A stretch of 64,000 nucleotides of DNA, taken from contig NZ_CP128362.1 in NCBI RefSeq assembly GCF_034274695.1, forward strand, positions 7,876,501 to 7,940,500, written 5' to 3'. The DNA comes from Chitinophaga sp. LS1. Lineage in GTDB: Bacteria; Bacteroidota; Bacteroidia; Chitinophagales; Chitinophagaceae. The position numbers were made by a program, and so were the translations under genes. Positions 45,589-55,611 of the stretch are shown here, piece by piece; within the stretch, counting starts at the first letter, position 1, and every line of letters begins with the position of its first letter. The notes below the pieces were generated by a model. The model worked only from the letters and a program-made list of their open reading frames with translations, ran no database searches and was not told the origin of the DNA.

Positions 45589-48500
45589 CGTTTAGTTGCA
45601 TTTGCACAATGGTGCCCTGTCCCATTTTCATCACCTGGTCAGCTATATGGAAGTAAGCATCGTCATGAGAAATGATTATAATGATCTTCCCTGCTTCTTT
45701 CAACTGGAATATGAGATCATTATAAAAGAATTTCCGAAACACAGGGTCCTGATCTGCAGCCCATTCATCGAATATTACAATGGGCTTATTCTCAAGGTAA
45801 GATACGAGTAAGGCCACGCGTTTTTTCTGTCCGGAAGACAACTGAAAGTTTGAGAAACTACCATTTAGTAAAGATATCTTTTTGTCCAGCTGCAGCAACT
45901 GGATTTTTTCACTGATCTCACTATCTAATCCATCCAAATCGATTCCGTAGAGTTTATCAAATAAATGGTAATCACTAAAGATAGCAGAGCAATGTTCTCT
46001 CAGTTCAAATGCTTCCTGTGGTTTTCCATCAATCAGGATGGCTCCTTCAGAAGGACTATACAGACCACACAGTAATTTCGCCAGCGTAGATTTACCACTT
46101 CCATTTCCACCGACAATAAATAAGACTTCTCCTCTTTTCAGTTGGAAGGAAACAGGTCCCACTTTAAAGCCGGTCCCATCCAGTTCATAGTTATATCGCA
46201 CATTGTCTACTAGCAGGTGTGCTATTTCACTGGTTGGTCGTAGTGCCGGATTTATTGTCTGGTCAGTAGCTATATCAGCAATCTGGGCTTCGAAATGATT
46301 GATCCGGTTCCATGATATCCTGATACGCGCCAGTTGTGGTAATGCACTTAAGATCATGTTAACAGGTCCGGTCATGTACAGGAACACAAATACAAAGGTC
46401 CTGATCTTACTTTCATCGAGGTTCAGTAGTATCAATGGAAAGATAAACACGACGACACCAATCACTGCTGTAAAGATCAATTCTCCGATCACAAAGACAT
46501 CTGCATACATGACACCTGATTCGATATTTGCATTTCTGAAGTTAGCTCCGTTTACCCGCATGTCAGCTTCAAAAGCCAATCGCTTTCTGAGATTCAGCTT
46601 TAATTCCTTAAATCCATTTACAATATCATTGAGAAATTTAAAATAGATATTCTGATGATCCCTGGCTTTTTCAAGGGTAGCATGTGCTTTTCTGTTTACC
46701 AGATAAAACAGGGATACTGCAACCAACACTGTTCCGATGGCAATGCACATTCCCCAGAGATTTACGAATGCGAGATATATAAAACAACAAACCAGTGTTA
46801 CTGATCCCGTTACCACAGCTACAAGGGAATTGGGCAAGTTGCTTATTTCCTGTGTATCGTTATTTAAAACCGTCAGTAGATTTTCCTTCTTTATTCGTTC
46901 GACCTGATGAAAGGAAGAATTCAGAAATAATTTGACCAGTTCCGTACGGGTATTAAACACGAAGTCATTTACCATCCTTACCAGTTTTCTTCGGATTTCA
47001 CGCTGTGCATAGATATAGATAGCGATACCGACCAGCAGAAATATTACAAAACCATTGCTGATAGCATCTTTCCTGGAGATGCTCTGGTTAATCACAATAA
47101 TGATCAGGCTGTTTGCAAATCCCCCTAAACAGCTCAGTGTAGCTACCGGAAACAGCATCCGGTCATTTTGCTTTATAAACATTGTGGTAGCTATGAAGTA
47201 AAGGAAAAACAACGCAAGCGACAGATAAAACAATGTAATGACTGACTGGAAACTTTCCGGTGCCCATACTACCATAAACTGCCAGGATAATCCATCAAAA
47301 CAAGCTTTGGGTATGATATAAAAGCCGATCCCTATCAGTAACAGCAAAAACAGTGTACGTAATAGCGTCAGTATGGCGGTCTTTCGTGATAAACTGAATA
47401 CCCTTACGCCTTTGATTACTTCAAGCACAAACTTTACAGCGTACCAGGCAGTAGCTATCATAAATAACAGTACGATAATGCCAAGCACTACCATAAATTT
47501 ATCTAACTGGCGATACATGTCTCCATCATATGGTATCGGCGCTTCTCCTTCCACGATCCGCAATACGCCACGGGCAATTCGCTCTGTATAGGCTGTATTC
47601 AGGTTACATAGTACAGCAACACCTGTGCTATCGGTATGATGATACACGATGTATGAAGCGTAATTGGGATTTCTTCCGCCATGTGCAATCGTCCCATCGC
47701 TATCACGGGATACTAACCATCCACCGGCATAATAAGCCCCGTTTGCATCAGGTAGCACGCTGCTATCTGGTACATGCGATGCCTGGATCACCTCGTTCAG
47801 CAATGTATCTGTCGTCCCTTTTAATTGTATGGTCAGCCATTTCTCTATCTCATCAATGTTAGCCGTAAGATAACCTGCCGGGTTATTGCCTTCAAATGGT
47901 GGGGCTTCGTAAGGTATGGGTTGCAAGTATCCGAATTTATAACCTGTTGCCTTTTCAGGCATCTTTCCATAAGTAAAGCGGGCGGTATTTAAACCCAAAG
48001 GGGTTAAAACCTGCTCCTTTATAAATGTTTCAAAAGGTTGACCGGCCACTTTTTTAATGATGAGTCCAAGAACGTCGTAATTAATAGTGGCATACAGAAA
48101 CTTTGTTCCAGGCAGGTTTTCGAGTGTTGTTCCTGACAAACGCTTTACAGTTTCTTCCAATGCTTTATTACTATGTTCGGGCCGGATCAGATCAATAGCC
48201 GAAAATGGAATACCGGAAGTATGATGTAAACAGTTACTGATCGTTATTTCCGGCGTGACAATCTTTCCATCTGGTAATTTATATTTCAACTGAAACCATG
48301 GCAGATATTTGTGGACTGGATCATTCATATTCAGCTGACCTGTTGCTGCCAACCGCAGAATACCTAATGCTGTAAAAGCTTTGGTATTAGAGCCGATTTC
48401 AAAAGTGGTCCTATTATTTACTTGTTCCTTACGTGCAAGATCCGCATATCCATATGCTGCTTTATAAACAGGTTCGCCCTTTTGTAATACAACAATTGAA

Positions 48501-48682
48501 AGTCCGGGGATCCCTGACTTTGACATTTGTTCCTTGACAAAACCATCCACGCTGTTTATTACATCCTTCTTTTGCTGCGGCAAGGCAACGGCCGGAAGGA
48601 CAGATAATAAGATCAAATAGGCAAATACAATCCATCTGCCAGTATATTTGCTTCTTGGCGGCAATCCAAAAGTTGGCAACAT
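45581..48682 (-). CDS. S12 serine peptidase fused to ABC exporter (ZmaM-like prodrug activator)
   Basis: A 1033-residue fusion. A hydrophobic leader (about 17-34) is followed by a beta-lactamase/DD-peptidase-like domain (about 40-385) with the SxxK motif SNTK (Ser98, Lys101), Tyr197 in LYATINYD, and HGG (about 334). This spacing is like ClbP (Ser95, Lys98, Tyr186). TM segments follow (about 395-560), then an ABC transmembrane region and an NBD with VGGNGSGKST, LSSGQKKR, IVIFDEWAADQD and ISHDD. The peptidase faces the periplasm. In zwittermicin-type clusters such fusions export the precursor and cut after acyl-D-Asn. Co-occurrence with the Asn-E loader next door supports this role. Confidence 0.9.
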   Translation of the reverse strand: MLPTFGLPPRSKYTGRWIVFAYLILLSVLPAVALPQQKKDVINSVDGFVKEQMSKSGIPGLSIVVLQKGEPVYKAAYGYADLARKEQVNNRTTFEIGSNTKAFTALGILRLAATGQLNMNDPVHKYLPWFQLKYKLPDGKIVTPEITISNCLHHTSGIPFSAIDLIRPEHSNKALEETVKRLSGTTLENLPGTKFLYATINYDVLGLIIKKVAGQPFETFIKEQVLTPLGLNTARFTYGKMPEKATGYKFGYLQPIPYEAPPFEGNNPAGYLTANIDEIEKWLTIQLKGTTDTLLNEVIQASHVPDSSVLPDANGAYYAGGWLVSRDSDGTIAHGGRNPNYASYIVYHHTDSTGVAVLCNLNTAYTERIARGVLRIVEGEAPIPYDGDMYRQLDKFMVVLGIIVLLFMIATAWYAVKFVLEVIKGVRVFSLSRKTAILTLLRTLFLLLLIGIGFYIIPKACFDGLSWQFMVVWAPESFQSVITLFYLSLALFFLYFIATTMFIKQNDRMLFPVATLSCLGGFANSLIIIVINQSISRKDAISNGFVIFLLVGIAIYIYAQREIRRKLVRMVNDFVFNTRTELVKLFLNSSFHQVERIKKENLLTVLNNDTQEISNLPNSLVAVVTGSVTLVCCFIYLAFVNLWGMCIAIGTVLVAVSLFYLVNRKAHATLEKARDHQNIYFKFLNDIVNGFKELKLNLRKRLAFEADMRVNGANFRNANIESGVMYADVFVIGELIFTAVIGVVVFIFPLILLNLDESKIRTFVFVFLYMTGPVNMILSALPQLARIRISWNRINHFEAQIADIATDQTINPALRPTSEIAHLLVDNVRYNYELDGTGFKVGPVSFQLKRGEVLFIVGGNGSGKSTLAKLLCGLYSPSEGAILIDGKPQEAFELREHCSAIFSDYHLFDKLYGIDLDGLDSEISEKIQLLQLDKKISLLNGSFSNFQLSSGQKKRVALLVSYLENKPIVIFDEWAADQDPVFRKFFYNDLIFQLKEAGKIIIIISHDDAYFHIADQVMKMGQGTIVQMQLNVV

Positions 48683-48713
48683 TTGGTTATTTTATTTTAA
48701 AATGTCTTCATGA

Positions 48714-51700
48714 TTATTTGCCTATTAATCTTTTAAGCAAATTGATGTATAGCTGCGATATTTTTTTGATCTGTGGTCCGGCAAAAACAGCTCTGTTAAA
48801 AGTGAAATCAACTTTAATAGCATTCACGAATTCACTCAGGTAAACGGTTAATTCAAACTTGCAATCTGTTTCATAATCGGTTATTACTGGTTCAGTTGGT
48901 TCATACTCAATAGTTCGCTTCTTTGAGAGGTCAATGTTCTGCATATTGAAGAAGTATTGCATAGCGGGTAACTTCATATTTAGCTTATCCAATACTGTAT
49001 CAATAGGGAAATTCTGATGGCTTATACATTCGCTCACACTGAAGTGTAAATCTTTGATAAATGGAATAATTTCTAACTCCTTATCAATGGGAATTTTCAT
49101 CAATAAGGTGTTTGCGAAGAATCCAACAATTTCATTCAGGTCCGGATTATCTCTTCCAGATGTCGCGATCCCACAAACAATTTCATTTTCGTCAGTCACT
49201 CTGGCCATTAAAATATTAAAGGCCGCAAACATGGTGATAAAGATAGAAGTATTATTCGATTTAGCAAATATCTTTAGCTCATTTAATATCATATCATCAA
49301 CATACAACACAAGCGATGATGACTTTCCTATAATGGATCTTGTGGTGGACCTTACAGTTTTCTGTTCAGCAAAATTCTCTTCGAAGATTTTCTTCCAGTA
49401 CACAAAAGAAGGATGCGCCTCCATATTTTCATTTGCTCTGAAACCGTCTTCCTGTAAGGCTAAATCCAGGAAATTATATTTCAGCAATTGTAATTGCGGT
49501 GTTCCGTTTCTGAGCAGGGACAGGTATATTTCTGAAAAATCATTTCCTAAAATATTCATGGACCATGCATCTGCAATGATATGATGAATCGTAATGATTA
49601 TTTCAAATTTATCTACCGCCAGTTCATATACCCTTATCCGGTACAAAGGATATGCTGATAGTATAAATGGTTTTAAACGTTCTTTTGCCACATCTCCCTT
49701 AATCAGTGCATCCTGTTCAGCAACAGACATTGCTGACAGATCATGGAATTGTATATCCGGTGCCGGTGCATCTTTCAGGAATTGTAAAGGAACACCATCC
49801 TTCTGCATAATGTAGGAAGACAGGGTAGATTGCCGCTCTTCCAGTACGCGGAATGCATCAATGATCGCCTGCCTGTTAAAGGTTTCATTGATTGCTACCC
49901 TATTGACAATATTGTACGAGCTATCTGCAGGATTCAGCTGATTGATAAACCAAAGTCTTTTCTGGTTGTAAGTCAATGCTGCCTGACGGGCATCCGGATA
50001 ATGCACTAATTCCGGGAACTGCGTTTGCAATGAATGATCTTCTTTTGTACCCAACAGTTCCTTGAAATATGCGGCCAATAGTCTGATCGTGTTATATTGA
50101 TAGATAACATCAACACTAATATTCATATACCCAAATTCTTTCTTGTAACTGTTTAAGAACTTTAATCCAATCAGGGAGTCGCCTCCAAGGCTAAAGAAAT
50201 CTGCATCCGGATCGATGGCATCATATTTAAAATGCTTTTTCCAAATGCTTAATATGGTTTGCTCAATATCGTTTTTGTTTAGCTGTTGTGTTTGTACGGG
50301 ATCTGTTGCTGCTATAGCTGATGGCTGAGGTTTTTCTCCTGCCAAGCGGACATTTTTGTAGAACTGGTTTTTATCATGATACACTGCCCACCTGCGGTAA
50401 GTGCCATCTACAATTTTTAACATGTAACGGTTACCATCTTCATGCTGCAGATAATTACTTTCTTCCACACCCTGTTTTCCCTGCATGCGGGTATTCAATT
50501 CATCCAGCCGCTGTCCCATTCCGACATTCCATGCTGGCCAGTTAACAGTTATTACACGGGTCTGGTCATTAAATTCCGGATCAAAGCTGTAGGAATCGAG
50601 AAAAGCATTGGCTGATGCATACGCCAGGTTATTAATATTATTGAACACCGTTGCCATGGATGAAAATAACATAACGAAATCAATATTTCTTCCACGAATG
50701 GCATGCTTAAGATGAATGGTTCCCTTTACCTTGGCACTGAATGCTTCATCCAAAACGGATGCTTTCAGGGAATTGGTCGTACCGCCAAAGGAATCTGTTC
50801 CGGCTGCATGAAATATGCCATCCACTTTCCGGCCTTTTGCTTCTATCTGAGTAAAGATACCGGCTACCTGTACCGGATCTGACATATCGCAGGAGATATA
50901 TTCCACTGTTCCCGTTACTGCTTCAGTCTGCAGGAGATTTGACTGCCCCATTATTAAGCCAAATGGTACTGCACCTTCCTGGTCGCCCGCAAAGCTATGG
51001 ATATTCTCAAATCCATTTTCCACATATTTATCGCCCCATTTCTCCAATGATAACAATGGAGAATTATCTGCTATTCTTTCATCCACGAAGTTCCACCAGC
51101 CATCGGTTAATCCCCAGATCAGGAACTCCATCTTTTGTTCTATAATATTCTCTACCAGACATAGTACGCCGAAGTGTACCAACAGCTTCTTCAAATTTTT
51201 AAACGTCACATTGATATCCGGCGTAGCATGTACCACACAAAACCCTATGATGACATCAAATGGTTCATGCCCAAAACGTTGTTGCAGAGGGTCTTTTGAA
51301 ATATCCAGTATGTCAAAATTCATTTGTCTGGACGACGTACTTCCGAAAGTATTTTCGGCTTTTTCTATAAATGATTTTGATATATCAGTAAATACATATT
51401 GAACAGGTGTATCCTTTAGTCCGTTCAACACATAGGTAGTCAACATTCCTGATCCCCCGCCAATTTCCAGTATTCTTACCGGCCGCTGTACCTGCTGGCT
51501 GATGGCTGCAATGGTTTCACAGATTGTCTCCGCATATTTTGCAACAGCATAATTATCATCTCCCGGATCTTTAAATGACTTTAAAAAGTTCAGATCACCA
51601 CCCGGGAAAACAACATTCAATCCTGTATCCCTGCCTTCAAATACGTCCTGGTATTTACCTGTACAATGACGCAGCAGCTCAGCTACGCTGTTTGCACCAG

Positions 51701-54700
51701 CACCACTATTCCATTTTACCTCTTCATCAATATTGGCTGTATGAAATACATACCCCTCTGCAGTCTGCTTTACCATCCCACTTTTCACCAGTAATGAGAG
51801 CAGATACTGCTGGAATCTTGCCAGTCGTTGTCCTTGTATTTTCGCTGTCCATGCTGTCTCCGAAATAGTATGGTTATCTGCACCAAGACCCAGGTAAGCT
51901 TTCATTGCATGGTATACCAGCAGTACTGAATACTGATCGAGTCTTTGTGTAAAATCCAGTTTTTCTGCACCCTTAGCGGTAAACATAGCTGCCAGTCCAT
52001 CCACCAGTTTTTTCCATGAGGTAGTCATTGCTGACAGGTAAAACCCCTGTAAGGTATGAGCGGCAGGTGCTGGCTTTCTACCAACCAGCACTATATTTGC
52101 CCCGTAATCAGCAGACAAGGTGGCAGCCAGTTTAACACCGATTCCGCCCGTACCACCTGTGATGACATATGTGCCACCTTTTTTCAGCTGTGAGCCATAA
52201 CTCACTTCGTTATCTAATGAAACGATATTAAAGCCTTCGGTAAAAATGTTGTTCTTTCTTAATACCAGTACTGGGAATTTATTAAATTCAATGCTTACCT
52301 GTATGGCTTCTTTTATCAGTTCGCCAATATCGCCTGCCAGGAATTCGGTTTCATCCACATCCATCAGCTGCGCATATAATGCCGGATATTCTTTTATTAT
52401 TCTTTTTGTTAAACCGGAAAGTATATTTTTTAATGCATACAGCCGCGTATCTCCATTTGTAAACTGAGAATTGGTGGTCAGCATGATCAGCCTTCCCAGG
52501 TTTTCAGGCCTCACCTTAGCCGCCTGTTGTACAAGATATAATACAGCGAGGTATTCCTGCTTTATCCTATCAAACATGCTGTCATCGAACGGCAGACATA
52601 ACCGGAGGCTGATGACATTCCAGGCCCCGGACTTTGATGAGCTGAGTGCTTCAAAAAGGCGGAGATAGTCATTTTCGTTGTATGGATCTATCTCAAACTG
52701 GCTGGCAGCTCTTTTCTTAAATTGCTTTCCCTGGAAAACCAGTATGGCATCCGAATACAATTGTAATAGTGAAGACGTATTCAACAGGCTGTCATCTTCA
52801 GGTAGCAATATCAGATAATTTCCTGCTGCTATATCTTTTGGCTGGCTTCTATGCCTAAGGTATTTCCATTCGGGTACATAACCATAATCTCCGGCAGGGA
52901 GCATCTTTTCTCTCTGATTGGCAGATTTGTTATCCGTATTTAATAATTTAAAAAACTGTGCTTTGTAATCTGGAGCATATTCCTGTTTGTCAAAAGCATA
53001 GCCGGGCAGGGACGTTTTACGGAATTCGCTGGTCCTGTAAAATTTGTTCCAGTCAATATTTATTCCATATAAAGCTAACTGGCCAATGGCCTGATAAAAA
53101 ATAGTCTGTTCTCCCGCCAAGCTTTTAGGATGTTTTAGAAAATGAATGGCAGCCTCATTACGCCTGGCTGAAGACTCCTTCACTATATTCATGAGGGTTG
53201 CACCAGGGCCTATTTCGAGATACAGCAGATCGCTAGTTTCCTGTATTTGCTGTATGCCTTTGTAAAACAAAACTGGTTTTCTGATATGAGAGACCCAGTA
53301 ATCACTGGTCATCATTTCGGTTTCGGTCAGCCAATTACCTGTTATACATGACACAATAGGGATAGCTGGTTTATTGAACTTAAATCCTTTTACAATGGAT
53401 GCATATTCATCCAGTACAGGGTCCATCAGCCTCGAGTGTCCGGCACAGGAAGTATTTAATTTTTTATACAACACTTCTTGCGATGCTAAAATATTGCAAA
53501 ATGCATCTATAGCATGGACCGGCCCCGAAATGACCCAGCTTGTGGGGCCATTGATCCCGGCTATTTCGACATCGTTAGTGAGCAGTGCTTTGAGGGTTGC
53601 TTCATCTGTCGACACTGCTACCATGCTACCCGGTAAAGCCTGCTGCATGACGCGGCCACGGTTGCATATCAGCTTTACGGCATCTTCCAGAGACATTACG
53701 CCGGCAATACATGCACAGGCATATTCTCCCAGACTATGGCCGATCATGGCAAACGGTTTGACACCATAATGGATCAGAAGTTTTGCCAGTGAATACTCTA
53801 TTGAAAACAACAGCACTGGTACTGCCTGCACTTCTGCCAGTGGCTGATAACCTTCCATCTCTCCTCTTCCTTCAGGATATAAGAATGGCTTGTGATTGAT
53901 GCCACTATACCTGAAAATAATATCAAAACAGGTATCTAATACTTCTCTGAAATAGGGATCTTCTTTGTATAAGGAAGCGCCCATATGCGGATATTGCGGC
54001 CCTTCACCCGGAAACATAAAGATCAGTTTCGGTTCGGTTCGGTATTTATATTCTACCTGTATTCCATTGCCTGTTTTCATTGACCGGACAGCATCTATAC
54101 GGCTATCGGCCACAAACAGGCTTCTGTAATTAAGTAATTTTCTTCCTGACAGCAGTGTATATGATACATCCGGGAGTTGTACACTTTCCTGTTCTTCCAG
54201 GAATGAAGTCAGGTTTTCAGTTGTATTTGTCAGCGAAGCAGGTGTGTTGCCGCTTACCACCAGCAATTGTGTTGCTCTGCCTTTGTAGGGTGCTACAGGT
54301 GCCGGCTGATATTCTTCCAGGATAACATGCGCATTCGTTCCGCCAATGCCAAAAGAACTTACGCCTGCCCGCCGTGGTATACCCGTGGTGGTCCAATCCC
54401 TCAATTGTGTATTTACATAGAAGGGAGAATTGTTAAAATCAAAATTGACGTTTGGTGTATCGCAGTTGATCGATGGTGGCAGGACATGGTGTTTTAAAGC
54501 TAATGCAGTCTTTATCAGGCCTGCTACGCCTGCCACTACATCCAGGTGGCCAATGTTACCTTTAACTGATCCTACACCGCAATAGCCCCTCTTTTTGGTA
54601 TTAAATGCCTGTCTGAGGCCTTCCAGTTCTACGGAATCACCAATGCGCGTACCCGTACCATGGCATTCCACCATTGTGATGGTCTCCGGATCTACCTCTG

Positions 54701-55589
54701 CAATATCCATAGCGGTTCTGATCACATCTGCCTGTCCTGCTATAGCGGGGGTTGAAAAACCACTTTTCTCATTCCCATCATTATTGATGGCAGAACCTCT
54801 GATGATAGCGTAAATATGATCACCTTCTGCAATGGCATCTTCGAGACGTTTGATAACTACTACGCCTGCCCCATTGGAGAATAAAGTACCGGTAGCACTG
54901 TTATCAAACGGACGGCAGTACCCGTCTTTAGAGAAGATCATGCCATCTTCATACAGGTAGCCACGCTCCTGTGGCTGGAGGACGGATATCCCACCGGCAA
55001 CAGCTATTTCACACTGTCCATTTAACAGAGATTTACATGCAAGATCTACTGCTACCAGAGATGATGAGCAGGCTGTATTTACATTAAATGCAGGTCCCTT
55101 CAGATTAAATTTATAGGCAATTCTTGTACTCAAGTAATCTTTTTGCGCCAGGATTGCATTTCTGAAAAGATCTGTAATATCATTTCCTACTGAAAATGTT
55201 TCGTGCAGATAGTTGTTCGATGCAGTACCATACAAACCAATTTTACCGGTGTATTTATACGGATCATAACCGGCATCCTCCAATCCATGCCAGACCACTT
55301 CATGAAAGATCCTGGTCTGAGGATCCAATATCATGGCTTCGTGTGGGGTGTAGTTAAAAAATATCGGGTCAAAGTGATTAGGATCTTTAATAATACCCCT
55401 GGCATTTACATAATTTTTAAACTTTGATGCTAATCCAAATACCGGGTTGGTTGGATCTTCGATATCAAAAAAAGAGATACAATTCTTACCTTTCTTTATA
55501 TTATTCCAATATTCCTGCACATTCTCAGCTTCGGGAAATACGCCTGCCATTCCTACAATAGCCAATTCCAAGCCTGTAAACTGGGTCAT
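48714..55589 (-). CDS. PKS-NRPS B: KS-AT-KR[MT]-ACP-C
   Basis: A 2291-residue megasynthase. KS about 8-425 (TACSSS, Cys174; VECHGTGT; KGNIGH). AT about 520-810 (GHSLG about 617; the specificity position reads SCAGHS about 715 instead of HAFH or YASH). The KR structural subdomain spans about 900-1130, and the KR Rossmann start ITGGTGGIG is about 1145. A methyltransferase (about 1180-1550, LEIGGGSGM about 1374, VVHATPDI, GLTDGWWNF) is inserted after LVGR. KR then resumes at VEYISCDMSD and continues to HAAGT, LFSSM and AYASANAF. ACP has GGDSL (about 1803). C (about 1860-2291) has HHIIADAWS and is the last domain, with no A-PCP behind it. It follows the A protein by 22 bases. Confidence 0.93.
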   Translation of the reverse strand: MTQFTGLELAIVGMAGVFPEAENVQEYWNNIKKGKNCISFFDIEDPTNPVFGLASKFKNYVNARGIIKDPNHFDPIFFNYTPHEAMILDPQTRIFHEVVWHGLEDAGYDPYKYTGKIGLYGTASNNYLHETFSVGNDITDLFRNAILAQKDYLSTRIAYKFNLKGPAFNVNTACSSSLVAVDLACKSLLNGQCEIAVAGGISVLQPQERGYLYEDGMIFSKDGYCRPFDNSATGTLFSNGAGVVVIKRLEDAIAEGDHIYAIIRGSAINNDGNEKSGFSTPAIAGQADVIRTAMDIAEVDPETITMVECHGTGTRIGDSVELEGLRQAFNTKKRGYCGVGSVKGNIGHLDVVAGVAGLIKTALALKHHVLPPSINCDTPNVNFDFNNSPFYVNTQLRDWTTTGIPRRAGVSSFGIGGTNAHVILEEYQPAPVAPYKGRATQLLVVSGNTPASLTNTTENLTSFLEEQESVQLPDVSYTLLSGRKLLNYRSLFVADSRIDAVRSMKTGNGIQVEYKYRTEPKLIFMFPGEGPQYPHMGASLYKEDPYFREVLDTCFDIIFRYSGINHKPFLYPEGRGEMEGYQPLAEVQAVPVLLFSIEYSLAKLLIHYGVKPFAMIGHSLGEYACACIAGVMSLEDAVKLICNRGRVMQQALPGSMVAVSTDEATLKALLTNDVEIAGINGPTSWVISGPVHAIDAFCNILASQEVLYKKLNTSCAGHSRLMDPVLDEYASIVKGFKFNKPAIPIVSCITGNWLTETEMMTSDYWVSHIRKPVLFYKGIQQIQETSDLLYLEIGPGATLMNIVKESSARRNEAAIHFLKHPKSLAGEQTIFYQAIGQLALYGINIDWNKFYRTSEFRKTSLPGYAFDKQEYAPDYKAQFFKLLNTDNKSANQREKMLPAGDYGYVPEWKYLRHRSQPKDIAAGNYLILLPEDDSLLNTSSLLQLYSDAILVFQGKQFKKRAASQFEIDPYNENDYLRLFEALSSSKSGAWNVISLRLCLPFDDSMFDRIKQEYLAVLYLVQQAAKVRPENLGRLIMLTTNSQFTNGDTRLYALKNILSGLTKRIIKEYPALYAQLMDVDETEFLAGDIGELIKEAIQVSIEFNKFPVLVLRKNNIFTEGFNIVSLDNEVSYGSQLKKGGTYVITGGTGGIGVKLAATLSADYGANIVLVGRKPAPAAHTLQGFYLSAMTTSWKKLVDGLAAMFTAKGAEKLDFTQRLDQYSVLLVYHAMKAYLGLGADNHTISETAWTAKIQGQRLARFQQYLLSLLVKSGMVKQTAEGYVFHTANIDEEVKWNSGAGANSVAELLRHCTGKYQDVFEGRDTGLNVVFPGGDLNFLKSFKDPGDDNYAVAKYAETICETIAAISQQVQRPVRILEIGGGSGMLTTYVLNGLKDTPVQYVFTDISKSFIEKAENTFGSTSSRQMNFDILDISKDPLQQRFGHEPFDVIIGFCVVHATPDINVTFKNLKKLLVHFGVLCLVENIIEQKMEFLIWGLTDGWWNFVDERIADNSPLLSLEKWGDKYVENGFENIHSFAGDQEGAVPFGLIMGQSNLLQTEAVTGTVEYISCDMSDPVQVAGIFTQIEAKGRKVDGIFHAAGTDSFGGTTNSLKASVLDEAFSAKVKGTIHLKHAIRGRNIDFVMLFSSMATVFNNINNLAYASANAFLDSYSFDPEFNDQTRVITVNWPAWNVGMGQRLDELNTRMQGKQGVEESNYLQHEDGNRYMLKIVDGTYRRWAVYHDKNQFYKNVRLAGEKPQPSAIAATDPVQTQQLNKNDIEQTILSIWKKHFKYDAIDPDADFFSLGGDSLIGLKFLNSYKKEFGYMNISVDVIYQYNTIRLLAAYFKELLGTKEDHSLQTQFPELVHYPDARQAALTYNQKRLWFINQLNPADSSYNIVNRVAINETFNRQAIIDAFRVLEERQSTLSSYIMQKDGVPLQFLKDAPAPDIQFHDLSAMSVAEQDALIKGDVAKERLKPFILSAYPLYRIRVYELAVDKFEIIITIHHIIADAWSMNILGNDFSEIYLSLLRNGTPQLQLLKYNFLDLALQEDGFRANENMEAHPSFVYWKKIFEENFAEQKTVRSTTRSIIGKSSSLVLYVDDMILNELKIFAKSNNTSIFITMFAAFNILMARVTDENEIVCGIATSGRDNPDLNEIVGFFANTLLMKIPIDKELEIIPFIKDLHFSVSECISHQNFPIDTVLDKLNMKLPAMQYFFNMQNIDLSKKRTIEYEPTEPVITDYETDCKFELTVYLSEFVNAIKVDFTFNRAVFAGPQIKKISQLYINLLKRLIGK

Positions 55590-55611
55590 ACAATATCCTG
55601 TTTTAAAAAAA

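Noticed and set aside
50880..52120. Protein B read as a normal KS-AT-MT-KR layout
   Set aside because: The KR nucleotide-binding start precedes the MT and the KR catalytic residues follow it, so the MT is inside the KR, not before it.
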